Shown: piece by piece, positions 33,140 to 41,447 of the stretch
Layout of the letters: each line of letters begins with the position of its first letter
Numbering within the stretch: position 1 is the stretch's first letter
NCBI GenBank assembly: GCA_964388955.1
Contig: CAYMCO010000017.1
Location: 1-64,000 of the forward strand
Source of the DNA: CAYMCO01 sp964388955
GTDB taxonomy: Bacteria > Chloroflexota > Anaerolineae > Anaerolineales > E44-bin32
Reading direction: 5' to 3'
Length of the DNA: 64,000 nucleotides
Position numbers and translations under genes: made by a program
Notes under the pieces: generated by a model
Database searches by the model: none
What the model saw: the letters and a program-made list of their open reading frames with translations, nothing else
Told to the model about the DNA's origin: nothing

Positions 33140-33994
33140 ATGCCGGGAGTGCCGATCGACTACCGGGCGCTGATCCGCAAGCATGGTATTCGGCCGAGCA
33201 AACGCCTGGGGCAGCATTTCATGCTGGACCCGGGAAGCCTGCAGAAAGTTCTGGATGCGGCGGACATGGATGGGGATGAAACCGTGCTTGAAATCGGGGC
33301 CGGGATCGGAAGCCTGACGCGCGCTCTCGCCTCGCATGCCGGACAGGTAATCGCGATCGAAATCGACCGGGCGCTGCTCCCCGCACTCAGGGAGGCAGTG
33401 GGGGATCGCCAGAACGTGGAGATCGTGGTCGGGGATATCATGCAGACCGATCTCGCCGTCCTGGTCGGCGGGCGGGATTATTGCGTCGTCGCCAATATTC
33501 CCTATCACATCACCTCGAACCTGATCCGCCGTCTGGCGGAGTCGCCCCATCGCCCTTCATTCATGGTCCTCACACTCCAGGAGGAAGTGGCACAGCGCAT
33601 TGTCGCCCCCCCGGGCAATATGAGCCTGCTCGCACTGGGGGTGCAGATCTACGGCCAGCCGAAGATCACGGCTCGCATACCGGCGGGCAGCTTCTTTCCG
33701 AAGCCGAAGGTGGATTCGGCGGTCCTCCGGGTTGATTTCCATGCCGCGGTGGCGGTCGCACCGGAGCTTGTGAACGAGGTGTTCTCGCTGGCCACTGCCG
33801 CCTTTCGCCAGAAGAGGAAGCAGCTCGCCAACTCCCTTTCCGGCGGACTGGGCTTGCCCAAGATGGACGTCGAAGCGCGGCTGGCGGAAGCGGGCATCTC
33901 CTCCCGCAGGCGGCCGCAATCGTTGAGCGTGGAGGAATGGGTGCAGTTGGCCAGGGTCAGTCAGGGGTGGGATGTGCCTGGGCAGGCCCTGTGA
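33140..33994 (+). CDS. rsmA: 16S rRNA dimethyladenosine transferase KsgA/RsmA
   Basis: The 284-aa enzyme dimethylates two adjacent adenines near the 3' end of 16S rRNA. It shows KRLGQHFMLD near the N-terminus, the SAM-binding motif EIGAGIGSLT at 51-60 and the catalytic NIPYHI at 119-124. The C-terminal helical domain with FRQKRKQLANSL is complete. Its last 38 bases overlap the 3' end of the glycosyltransferase gene on the opposite strand. Confidence 0.96.
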   Translation: MPGVPIDYRALIRKHGIRPSKRLGQHFMLDPGSLQKVLDAADMDGDETVLEIGAGIGSLTRALASHAGQVIAIEIDRALLPALREAVGDRQNVEIVVGDIMQTDLAVLVGGRDYCVVANIPYHITSNLIRRLAESPHRPSFMVLTLQEEVAQRIVAPPGNMSLLALGVQIYGQPKITARIPAGSFFPKPKVDSAVLRVDFHAAVAVAPELVNEVFSLATAAFRQKRKQLANSLSGGLGLPKMDVEARLAEAGISSRRRPQSLSVEEWVQLARVSQGWDVPGQAL

Positions 33995-34736
33995 GCACCT
34001 CAAGGCGGTCGTCCGGGGTAAGGCCTCGGTGCATCGCCAGCACCTGCCACACCCGCAGGGCGGCTTCGATCTGGATGCGCAGCGACATCTTGGATTGTCC
34101 GATGCGGCGGTCCTCAAAGTGGATCGGCACCTCCGCGATCCGGTAGCCCAAACGTTGCGCCACGTAGGCCATTTCCACCTGAAAGACGTAGCCATTGGAG
34201 CGGATACGATCCAGAGGCATCCCGGCCAGCGCTTCCCTGCGCCAAATCCGGAAGCCGCCGGTGCTGTCCATGACCCTCATGTGTAGTATCGTGCGGGCGT
34301 AGAAATTCCCCCACCAGGAGAGCAGGACGCGGCCGACCCCCCAATTCTCATCCACACTCCCGCCGGGAACATAGCGAGATCCCAGCACCAAATCGGCGGA
34401 TTCCAGCGCATCCATGAAGGCGGGAATATACGACGGGCGGTGGGAGAAATCGGCGTCCATCTGCCCGACGGCCTCCGCATCGCTTTCCAGTGCGGCCTCA
34501 AAGCCGGCGATGTAAGCCGATCCCAACCCAAGCTTCCCCTGCCGGTGGATGACCGCCAGGCGCGCCGGATGAGTGGCTGCCAGATCCTCGGCAAGTTCGC
34601 CGGTTCCGTCCGGGGAGGCATCGTCCACTACCAGCAGCCGCAGGCCAGGGATGGGCAGTTCCCAGAGTGCCCGGGTGATTTCGGCCAGGTTGTCGGCCTC
34701 ATTGTATGTTGGAATGACGATTGTCAGCCGGCGCAT
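33957..34736 (-). CDS. family 2 glycosyltransferase, dolichol-phosphate mannose synthase type
   Basis: The 259-aa GT-A enzyme transfers a sugar from a nucleotide sugar to a polyprenyl phosphate. It has TIVIPTYNEADNL at the N-terminus, VVDDASPDGT around residue 36, QMDADFSH as the metal-binding DxD-type motif near 90 and RYVPGGS near 120. There are no membrane helices at the C-terminus, as in the soluble DPMS class. ATG 34736 is preferred to the TTG 27 bases upstream. It could supply lipid-linked sugar for the wall polymers handled by the LCP proteins, but that link is inference. Confidence 0.92.
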   Translation of the reverse strand: MRRLTIVIPTYNEADNLAEITRALWELPIPGLRLLVVDDASPDGTGELAEDLAATHPARLAVIHRQGKLGLGSAYIAGFEAALESDAEAVGQMDADFSHRPSYIPAFMDALESADLVLGSRYVPGGSVDENWGVGRVLLSWWGNFYARTILHMRVMDSTGGFRIWRREALAGMPLDRIRSNGYVFQVEMAYVAQRLGYRIAEVPIHFEDRRIGQSKMSLRIQIEAALRVWQVLAMHRGLTPDDRLEVLTGPAQAHPTPD

Positions 34737-34828
34737 GGTCAGACTTGTCGGAGACGAACCCAAGGAGCGTCCGCTCCAGGAGCTGCGTAGGAAGGATGGC
34801 GAGGCGACCTGCGATGGAAAGGCATCGC

Positions 34829-35200
34829 TTAGAGCAGCGCCTGCAGATCCTCGACCGCGCGCCGCATGTCCAGGAAGAGCAAACCGAGCTTTGCCTGCTT
34901 GCGCGCCAGGCCGGTCAAGACCGCGTCATGCCCGATCGCCATCAATACCACGTACCCGTGCTCCCCCTTGATATACACCTGATCCAACACCCCGCGCCCG
35001 AGTTCGGTAGCGATACGCTCGCCGAGAGAAAGCATGGCGGCCGACATTGCGGCGACACGATCTTCCTCTACATCGCCTGGCAGGGCGGTCGCCATCGCCA
35101 GGCCGTCCACGCTGATGATTGCAGAGGCTTCCAGGTCGTAGGATGCCGCCTGCAGCTCCCGCAACCGGGCGATCATCTGTTCATTGGTGGGCTTGTCCAA
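34829..35200 (-). CDS. Roadblock/LC7-domain protein
   Basis: The protein of about 123 aa consists of a single Roadblock/LC7 domain with ASAIISVDGLAMATALP, an AAMSAAMLSLGERIA helix and a LGLLFLDMRRAVEDL final helix. Such proteins (MglB-like) act as partners or activators of small GTPases. No Ras-like GTPase is in the window. TTG 35200 has GGAGGAG 7 bases upstream; ATG at 35228-35230 is the longer alternative. It is divergent from dedA. Confidence 0.85.
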   Translation of the reverse strand: MDKPTNEQMIARLRELQAASYDLEASAIISVDGLAMATALPGDVEEDRVAAMSAAMLSLGERIATELGRGVLDQVYIKGEHGYVVLMAIGHDAVLTGLARKQAKLGLLFLDMRRAVEDLQALL

Positions 35201-35246
35201 AACGAGGCTCCTCCACTCAGGCAACATCATAGCTCAACGACCGGGG

Positions 35247-35275
35247 AATGTAGCATAGGCAAAAAGGACTGTCAA
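35247..35275 (-). promoter_or_regulatory. promoter of the Roadblock gene
   Basis: On the minus strand TTGACA (35275-35270) is followed after 17 bases by TACATT (35252-35247). Confidence 0.75.
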
Positions 35276-35367
35276 CGAACGGGCCCGGCCCGGGCGCCAA
35301 ATGGACTATAATGCGGCCGGCTCGATCTGACCATAACCGCGGATCCGGTCGAAGGGGAGCATACCAC

Positions 35368-36009
35368 ATGCCCGCATGGCTCGAACACCAGATCGTCCTT
35401 TTCTTGTCGGATCTATTCACTACCATCGGTTGGCCTGGGGTGGTTGGCATCATGGCTCTGGAGAGCGCGAATATCCCCATTCCCAGTGAAGTCACCATGC
35501 CGCTATCGGGGTGGCTGCTGGTGCAGGCCAACGGAGGAACGGCTTGGGAGGCGATATGGCATGGAGGGTTGTGGGGGAGCGTCGGCTGCACCATCGGGTC
35601 CCTGCTCTCCTACTCACTCGGTGCCTGGGGCGGAAGGCCCTTCCTGGAAAAATACGGCAAGTACCTGATGATCAGCGCCCGCGATCTGGAGGTAGCGGAT
35701 CGCTGGTTTTCCCGCTGGGGAGACTGGACGGCTTTCCTATCCAGACTGCTGCCGATCGTCCGCACTTTCATTTCCTTCCCCGCGGGAGTGGCCCGCGCGC
35801 GAATATGGCCTTTTGCGGCTCTGTCTTTCGCGGGGTCCTTTGTATGGTGTGCTCTGCTGGCGTGGGGCGGTTTCTATTTTGGCTCTCGTTGGCAGGAGCT
35901 ACGCGCCATCATGCGGCCCTTCGATATCCCCATCGCTGTCATTCTCTTTGTCGGACTTGTCTATTATCTGGTCCACCACATCCGCAGAGGGGCTCGCACC
36001 AGCGGATGA
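35368..36009 (+). CDS. DedA-family membrane protein
   Basis: The 213-aa integral membrane protein belongs to the DedA/VTT group, linked to lipid-carrier flipping and envelope maintenance. It has the conserved ALESANIPIPSE motif near residue 31, the central GxxxG-rich GSLLSYSLGAWGG segment, and the FLSRLLPIVRTFISFPAGVARA signature containing the functional Arg residues near 130-150. About five hydrophobic segments are visible. ATG 35368 follows GGGGAGC. Its last 111 bases overlap the PrsW-like gene on the other strand. Confidence 0.93.
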   Translation: MPAWLEHQIVLFLSDLFTTIGWPGVVGIMALESANIPIPSEVTMPLSGWLLVQANGGTAWEAIWHGGLWGSVGCTIGSLLSYSLGAWGGRPFLEKYGKYLMISARDLEVADRWFSRWGDWTAFLSRLLPIVRTFISFPAGVARARIWPFAALSFAGSFVWCALLAWGGFYFGSRWQELRAIMRPFDIPIAVILFVGLVYYLVHHIRRGARTSG

Positions 36010-37218
36010 GCCTGCCGCAGCCAGTGCTTCAGCGCCAGCGCGCCGCAGCCGCAGGCTACCTGTGAGCAGGCCGAATATCGCCAGGACCACCAAACCAGAA
36101 ACGAGACCTAGACTGAATTCCACGATGGTCGCGGTCCCAGAGCGCAGTGGATTCCAGGGTTCTGGGCCGGAGAGCAATTCCCCCAGGTTAATTCCCATCG
36201 CCCCCAGGTTCCATAGCCCATGCACCGCCACAGCTCCGAAAAAACCAAGCGCAGTGTGGGCCCACTTCTGGCGGTAGACTCCCTGCGAAATGCCCCAGCT
36301 GCCAATCGCTCCGGTGAAGGCGTGCATCAAACTGGCCCCACCGCGAGCTATCAGAAGAGGCAGCCAGCCATCCACTGGTTGAGTCAACAACAGCGCTTCA
36401 AACAGCGCATACCCGGATCCGCTCAAGGCTCCGCTGAGGAAGGCCTCGCGCCCGGTGAGGCCTCGACGAAGCAGTGGCCATAGGCCCACAGTCTTGATGG
36501 TCTCCTCGATCAGGGGCACGATCACGGACAAGAACATGACGATGATCAGGAGCATCCAGGGCTGTAGAAATACGTCCGCCACCAGGTTTTCCGGGATGTC
36601 CGGGGGCATGCTGGTGGCGTTCATCAGGGATTCGATGAGGCGCTTCCCCTCTGGACTGGCGGACAGCCCCACGGCGATTGACAATGAAACTGGCCCCAGC
36701 GCTGCGGCCTCGAGCACGAAAGCCATTGGCGGTGCCGCCCACAGGCCGAGCAAGAACTGGCCCAAGGTGCGTCGCATTGAGATCAGCGGCCCGAACCAAC
36801 GGGCGACGAGCACTGCGGCCAACACCGGGGAGGCGGTGGTGATGAGATGACCCAGGGGTGTCAGCAAATCCGGCAAGACGCGCCGGTCGTATCCCAGGTA
36901 GACCAACAGGAGCCCAAGCGGGAAGGTGATCAAGATCAGAAACGACAGCGGATGGGGACGGCGAACCTCCGGCTCCCCATCCCGGAACAGCCGCCGCCCG
37001 CTGAAGTAAATGGCGTAGAAGCCAACCAAGCTGAGGAATGCCATAGCAACCGCGGTCCAGCGTTCGAGCGATGCCGCATCGAGCCGACCCTGGAGCGCAT
37101 CGGAGACGGTGATCAGTGCGGACACCAGGGTCCCGGACAGCGTGATGAGCGTCGCTCCCAAGGAAAGCAGCAGGAAGCCAATATCCAGCGCGTCTTGGTG
37201 CTTCCGGTGCGAGTTCAT
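35899..37218 (-). CDS. PrsW-like intramembrane metalloprotease
   Basis: This 439-aa protein has 9-10 hydrophobic helices. The protease signature is present: PLIEETIK (paired Glu), SGSGYALFEALL, LMHAFTGAIGSWG and AVHGLWN, which together supply the Glu and His ligands of the PrsW/CPBP-type active site. Such enzymes cleave membrane-anchored regulators such as anti-sigma factors. The ATG at 37218 overlaps the stop of the upstream DsbA-cyclophilin gene (ATGA), so translation is coupled. The hydrophilic tail (last 50 residues) is encoded opposite the 3' end of dedA and may be dispensable. Confidence 0.87.
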   Translation of the reverse strand: MNSHRKHQDALDIGFLLLSLGATLITLSGTLVSALITVSDALQGRLDAASLERWTAVAMAFLSLVGFYAIYFSGRRLFRDGEPEVRRPHPLSFLILITFPLGLLLVYLGYDRRVLPDLLTPLGHLITTASPVLAAVLVARWFGPLISMRRTLGQFLLGLWAAPPMAFVLEAAALGPVSLSIAVGLSASPEGKRLIESLMNATSMPPDIPENLVADVFLQPWMLLIIVMFLSVIVPLIEETIKTVGLWPLLRRGLTGREAFLSGALSGSGYALFEALLLTQPVDGWLPLLIARGGASLMHAFTGAIGSWGISQGVYRQKWAHTALGFFGAVAVHGLWNLGAMGINLGELLSGPEPWNPLRSGTATIVEFSLGLVSGLVVLAIFGLLTGSLRLRRAGAEALAAAGSSAGASPSADVVDQIIDKSDKENDSDGDIEGPHDGA

Positions 37219-38537
37219 TGGCTTAGAATCTCGATGCCAATAACACTGGATTCGGGTGGCTCCAGCAGATCTGTGATGGGATCCCTCGCCCCCAGCGACT
37301 GCAGCAATGTCAATCCGCTGACGACCCTGCCGATGATCGTACGACTTCCGTTCAGGTCTGGCATTGGCGCGAGGGTGACGAAGAACTGGCTGCTGCTGAT
37401 GTTGGGCCCCGCGCTGCTGAGGCCGACCATCCCCGCCCGATCGAAGGTCACGTCTGGGCTGGTCTCCGTTGTGAAGTAGTATCCCGCGTCTCCATGGCCG
37501 GTGCCCGTCGGATCCCCCATATCCACCCGGGATTCGGGAACCACCCGAAAAACCGGGCTGTCGTCGTACCAACCCTGCTCGGCCAGGAAGACGAAGCTGT
37601 TCACACCCACAGGAGCGGATTCAGGGAAAAGCTCTACCACCACCTCTCCCTGAGTCAATCGAATATGCGCCTGATAATCCTGTCCCGGATCGATCACCTC
37701 GGCCGGATATTCCGCATACTGGCGCGTGCTCAACACCAGCAGCCGGGTGAGCGCCTCCAGATTCTCGAGATTTGGGGTGATTCGCACCAAATCTCCGTTC
37801 ATAAAGAGGAAGGGGGTCCCGGGAATACCCGAAGCGATGCCTGTGCGGAAAGCCTCCTCCATCTTCTCTTGGTACTGGCCGCTGTCGAGCGCCGCGTCGA
37901 AGGCTGCCAGGTCCAGGCCGAGTTCCTCGGCCCTCTCGCTCAGCCAGTCTCGAAAGGCATCCGGCTCCAGGTCGCGCCACTCGCTGGCTCGCGCGAACAG
38001 CAGATCGTGCATCTCCCAGAAGCGCCCCTGCGCCCCGGCGGCTTCGCTGGCTTGCCCGGCCAGGGAGGCCTTGTCGTGGATGGGGATGAGCGGGAAATGG
38101 CGGTAAACGATCTGCACCTCCTCAGGGTGCATTTCGTATAGCTCTTTCAACACCGGGCCCAGTAGCTGGCAGGCCGGGCATTGATAGTCCGAATAGACGA
38201 CGAGGGTCACTGGCGCCAGATCTGGACCGCGGGTCCAATCATCCTCTGAGGGCGCCGGCAGCGGCACCAGGGTCGGGGAAGGGGCCTCGGAGGTGGGGGT
38301 GCCGGTCGGCGCGGCGCTGGGGCTCGGGCTGGCGGGCGCGAGGGCGGGCGCAGTTTGCATCGTGGGAACCGGCGAGGCGGCCGGATTGGTCACGGGTGCA
38401 GGCGCACACGCCGTCAAGGCGACGGCAAGCACCAGGACGCCAATCGATTGGCCTCGGAATGTCCTCCCCACGCGATCCGGCCCGGGAATTGGCCTCCGGC
38501 GTCGCCCAAGGCGCCGGCCAAGCTTGATGCCCGGCAT
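37215..38537 (-). CDS. lipoprotein fusing a DsbA-like thioredoxin domain and a cyclophilin-type peptidyl-prolyl isomerase
   Basis: This 440-aa exported folding protein carries a twin-Arg-free basic N-terminus, a hydrophobic stretch and lipobox LTAC (C44). A Ser/Pro/Thr linker leads to a DsbA-like domain (about 105-285) with redox motif CPAC at 120-123 and the cis-Pro in GIPGTPFLF. A cyclophilin domain follows (about 290-440: VVELFPESAPVGVNSFVFLA, YDDSPVFRVVPE, ISSSQFFVTLAPMPDLNG, IGRVVSG). One chain could thus make disulfides and isomerise prolines outside the cell. ATG 38537 has AGAGAGGGG upstream. It is coupled to the PrsW-like gene. Confidence 0.92.
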   Translation of the reverse strand: MPGIKLGRRLGRRRRPIPGPDRVGRTFRGQSIGVLVLAVALTACAPAPVTNPAASPVPTMQTAPALAPASPSPSAAPTGTPTSEAPSPTLVPLPAPSEDDWTRGPDLAPVTLVVYSDYQCPACQLLGPVLKELYEMHPEEVQIVYRHFPLIPIHDKASLAGQASEAAGAQGRFWEMHDLLFARASEWRDLEPDAFRDWLSERAEELGLDLAAFDAALDSGQYQEKMEEAFRTGIASGIPGTPFLFMNGDLVRITPNLENLEALTRLLVLSTRQYAEYPAEVIDPGQDYQAHIRLTQGEVVVELFPESAPVGVNSFVFLAEQGWYDDSPVFRVVPESRVDMGDPTGTGHGDAGYYFTTETSPDVTFDRAGMVGLSSAGPNISSSQFFVTLAPMPDLNGSRTIIGRVVSGLTLLQSLGARDPITDLLEPPESSVIGIEILSQ

Positions 38538-38874
38538 TCGTCCCCTCTCTCTGGGGCCGCTTGCGCCCGCTGTGTCTGAAGGAAGAGAATCCCAGTCAGC
38601 GCGGGACTTGACAGCCCCCGTCAAGACAGGGGGATTGTAGCAGGTTTTCTCCGCCCTGCGGCGGGAACCTCTCCAGGACCTTGCACCTACCGGCAAAGAC
38701 CCTGGGTCCCGTCAGGCTCAACATCAGCCGGGGGAGCCTGGCCTACCGTCCGGAGTAACGGACATGTAACATGCAATGTGCGAGGTGCAGCCCGCAATCC
38801 CCTGAGCCCGCCCCCAGCCCTTGATCTCCGAACTGCTGCTCGCTTCTGAAACATGGGCGAGACCGGCTTCTATC
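38538..38874. other. intergenic between divergent folding gene and tRNA-Sec
   Basis: No gene is supported. On the minus strand a TACAAT box (38639-38634) could drive the folding-protein gene with a leader of about 90 nt. Short inverted repeats (CCGCC/GGCGG and CCCC/GGGG) surround it. The rest shows nothing I can name. Confidence 0.4.
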
Positions 38875-38903
38875 TTGCCGTTGCTCCCCCTCCGCGGTAT
38901 GCT
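38875..38903 (+). promoter_or_regulatory. promoter of tRNA-Sec
   Basis: TTGCCG at 38875-38880 and TATGCT at 38898-38903 are 17 bases apart. The start would be about 5 bases before the tRNA. Confidence 0.75.
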
Positions 38904-38914
38904 TGCAATGCGAC

Positions 38915-39008
38915 GGGGGTGGTTGGGTCCCGGTGGGCTCCCCGGTCTTCAAAACCGGTGGCGGGCCGTGATGCGGGCCGCGGTGGGTTCGACTCCCATC
39001 CACTCCCG
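38915..39008 (+). tRNA. selC: tRNA-Sec (TCA), selenocysteine
   Basis: The anticodon loop CTTCAAA on a CCGGT/ACCGG-type stem gives anticodon TCA. The acceptor stem is 8 bp (GGGGGTGG with CCACTCCC, one G-U pair), and the variable arm is long (GCGGGCC...GGCCGC-type pairing). These are diagnostic of selenocysteine tRNA. The T loop is TTCGACT. CCA is not encoded. A TTTGGTTTTT run follows. It implies that SelA, SelB and selenoproteins are encoded elsewhere in this genome. Confidence 0.93.
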
Positions 39009-39053
39009 CCTTTGGTTTTTGTCGGTGCCTTGGATCAGGAGAAGAGAAGGATC

Positions 39054-40268
39054 ATGAGCGAAGCGGTATTGGAGGATGAGTCGAGGCTGGAGCGGCTCGG
39101 TGCGGCCGTGCGCCAGGTGATGGCCGTCCGCGACGTCACATTGGGGGAGCGCGGAGGGGAGTTCGCCCTCCGCTACCGCGGGCAATTGCAGATCGAATCA
39201 AGGACGGCCTACCGTCAGCTCGAACCGGTCTTCCTGGCGGAGAATCTCACGCTGCTGTTCCGCAAGGAAGATGGCCAGCATGTGGTGATGGCGGTGCCTG
39301 GTGTGATCCAGCATCGGAAGTCAAACGTGGTGGTGAACTTGGTCCTCTTTGGGCTCACTCTGCTGAGCATGATGTTTACCGGTGCGCTGAACGCATATGA
39401 TGGCCCGATCTTCCGTGATATCGCATCAATGGTGGGCGCCATCCTACGCAACCTGCCTGCCGGCGTGCCCTTCGCGGCCAGCCTCTTTGCCATCTTGATC
39501 GCTCATGAGTCCGGCCACTACATCGCGGCGCGTTTGAACCGCACAGCAGTCACGTTGCCCTATTTCATCCCTTTCCCCGGCAGTCCGTTTGGCACCCTCG
39601 GCGCTTTCATCTCGCTGAAGGAACCACCGCGGAACAAGCGCCATTTGCTGGACATCGGCTTGGCGGGCCCGCTCGCGGGCCTGGTGGTCGCCATTCCACT
39701 CCTGGTCGTGGGGCTCCGTCTCTCGGAAATTGGGAGGCTGCCGAGTACGCCAAACTCGGGGGTATGGCTGGAGGGGAATTCGCTTCTCTATCTGGCCGCA
39801 AAGTATCTGGCCAAAGGTGAATTGCTCCCGGCGCCGGTCTCCTATGGGGGGATGAATCCGGTGCTCTACTGGGCGCGCTTCATTTTGTTGGGGATACCGG
39901 AGCCCCTGGGGGCGCGCGATGTGATCCTGCATCCGGTGGCCTGGGCGGGCTGGGCCGGCCTGCTGGTGACATCGCTGAACTTGATCCCGGTCGGCCAGCT
40001 CGATGGCGGTCACCTGATTAACGTGCTCCTGGGCTCCAAGGCTCGATCACTGTGGCCGGCGATCGTGCTAAGTCTGGTGCTGCTTGGGTTCGTGTGGTCC
40101 GGCTGGTGGCTGTGGGCGGGATTGATCTTCCTGTTGGGCCGCAGCTATGCGCGCCCCTTGGACGAGATCACCGAGCTTGACTCCAAACGGCGTGCGCTGG
40201 CGGTGCTCGGGTTGATCGTGTTTGTGCTGGTCTTCATCCCGGTGCCCCTGCGCGTGCTTGCAGGCTAG
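39054..40268 (+). CDS. M50-family membrane zinc metalloprotease (site-2-protease type)
   Basis: The 404-aa integral membrane protease has HESGH at 151-155 (zinc ligands H151, H155 and catalytic E152) and the second motif QLDGGH near residue 323, which supplies the Asp ligand. About eight membrane helices are visible. An N-terminal soluble domain (1-90) precedes them. The family cuts membrane-spanning regulators within the bilayer. The start ATG 39054 lies 45 bp after tRNA-Sec, with AAGAGAAGG upstream; longer frames run through the tRNA. Confidence 0.93.
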   Translation: MSEAVLEDESRLERLGAAVRQVMAVRDVTLGERGGEFALRYRGQLQIESRTAYRQLEPVFLAENLTLLFRKEDGQHVVMAVPGVIQHRKSNVVVNLVLFGLTLLSMMFTGALNAYDGPIFRDIASMVGAILRNLPAGVPFAASLFAILIAHESGHYIAARLNRTAVTLPYFIPFPGSPFGTLGAFISLKEPPRNKRHLLDIGLAGPLAGLVVAIPLLVVGLRLSEIGRLPSTPNSGVWLEGNSLLYLAAKYLAKGELLPAPVSYGGMNPVLYWARFILLGIPEPLGARDVILHPVAWAGWAGLLVTSLNLIPVGQLDGGHLINVLLGSKARSLWPAIVLSLVLLGFVWSGWWLWAGLIFLLGRSYARPLDEITELDSKRRALAVLGLIVFVLVFIPVPLRVLAG

Positions 40269-40525
40269 GCTGCCCTCTAGCGCTCGCTGCTCCAGCGGTT
40301 GGTTCTTCGCAACCGACGACGCGGAGGATCGAGCGGCGACCCCGTAAAGCTCGCCGGGACGTCCATGCCAGCGGATGGCCAGATCACAGCCCACGGTCAA
40401 GCTTGGGACATCAGACTTCCCACTGGAACCGACCGCCGTCTCCAACGCCACGAACCGGCGGGCGGCTGCCGGCCCCATGCGCGAAATCCGCATGATGATC
40501 CTTCGACCCGAGGCAGTGGATGCCT

Positions 40526-41017
40526 CTATCCGGCAGGCGTTTGATCGCGCTCTCCGTCCTTGATATATCCCATGACCTCCAGGCTGTGCCCCTCGGGCTT
40601 GACCCGCTTGAAGACGCGCTCGATACGCCCATCCTCGTCGATCACGAAAGTAGTGCGCAGCACTCCCTCGTACTCTCTGCCGTAGGTCTTCTTCGTGCCC
40701 CAAACGCCGTAGCTCTCCGCGACCTCATGGTCGGGATCCGCCAGCAACGGATAGGGAAAGCCGAATTTCTGGCTGAACTTGGACTGCGCGTCCACGGTGT
40801 CCGGGCTGATGCCGAGCACGGCGACGTCGAGTCCGGTAAATGCAGAGTATTCATCCCGGAAGCTGCACGCTTCCTTGGTGCAGCCGGGGGTGTTGGCGCG
40901 CGGGTAGAAGAACAGCACAACGCGCTGTCCCCGGAAGTCCTTCAGGTGGACGGTTTCGCCCTTGTCATCTCGCAGCTCGAACAGCGGAGCTGGGTCACCG
41001 GGTTCTGGCATCGACAT
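40526..41017 (-). CDS. bcp: peroxiredoxin, Bcp/PrxQ type
   Basis: The 163-aa thiol peroxidase reduces hydrogen peroxide and organic peroxides with thioredoxin. The peroxidatic cysteine C46 in NTPGCTKEAC is followed by the resolving C51, the atypical two-Cys spacing of PrxQ. FFYPRANTPGC is the family signature. ATG 41017 has AGGAGG 6 bases upstream. It converges on the M50 gene; the 257 bp between them hold a CGGTTG/CAACCG hairpin but no clear terminator. Confidence 0.95.
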   Translation of the reverse strand: MSMPEPGDPAPLFELRDDKGETVHLKDFRGQRVVLFFYPRANTPGCTKEACSFRDEYSAFTGLDVAVLGISPDTVDAQSKFSQKFGFPYPLLADPDHEVAESYGVWGTKKTYGREYEGVLRTTFVIDEDGRIERVFKRVKPEGHSLEVMGYIKDGERDQTPAG

Positions 41018-41356
41018 ACATGGCCTCCTTGCAGGGCTCTCCAGCGATTTGCCTTCCAATCGTATCACGGTTGAACGCTCCCGCACCGGTTCCCCGGAAC
41101 GCACGGTCCCCCGACTTCGAGCTCGCTCTCAGCTCGCCGAGAGCGGCCGGAGTGGATCGGGAAACCCGGAAGACAGGCTTGATTCGGAGTCGATCGGCTC
41201 GCTGATGGCCGCCAGCGAACCGAACGGGTCCTCAGACGTCCGGCGTGGATCATTCGAGCGCCGGCGGATGAGGGGGAGGGCGTGTTGGCGGGGGATCCCC
41301 ATCGCCCGGCAATGCCGCTCAACGTCCGGACGGCATCCCTCGTTTCTCGAGGAAAG
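41018..41356. other. intergenic, no gene recognised
   Basis: This lies between divergent bcp and the second OsmC gene. Open frames lack start signals and family features. I see no RNA gene or repeat that I can support. Confidence 0.4.
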
Positions 41357-41385
41357 TTGTCAAAGACATCGGGGGTCCGTATACT
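41357..41385 (+). promoter_or_regulatory. promoter of the second OsmC gene
   Basis: TTGTCA at 41357-41362 and TATACT at 41380-41385 are 17 bases apart. The leader to ATG 41448 is about 55 nt. Confidence 0.7.
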
Positions 41386-41447
41386 GGTCACTCGCTGTGG
41401 GGAAAAGGCCCTGAGACAGGGGCAACATGCGACGAGGCGGATCATAG

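Noticed and set aside
38853..39053. Longer M50 protease reading frame starting upstream of 39054
   Set aside because: It runs through the tRNA-Sec gene, so the ATG at 39054 with its own ribosome-binding site is the real start.
40068..40703. Minus-strand 211-aa frame between the M50 gene and bcp
   Set aside because: It is mostly antisense to two real genes. The central part reads smoothly but has no start signal or family.
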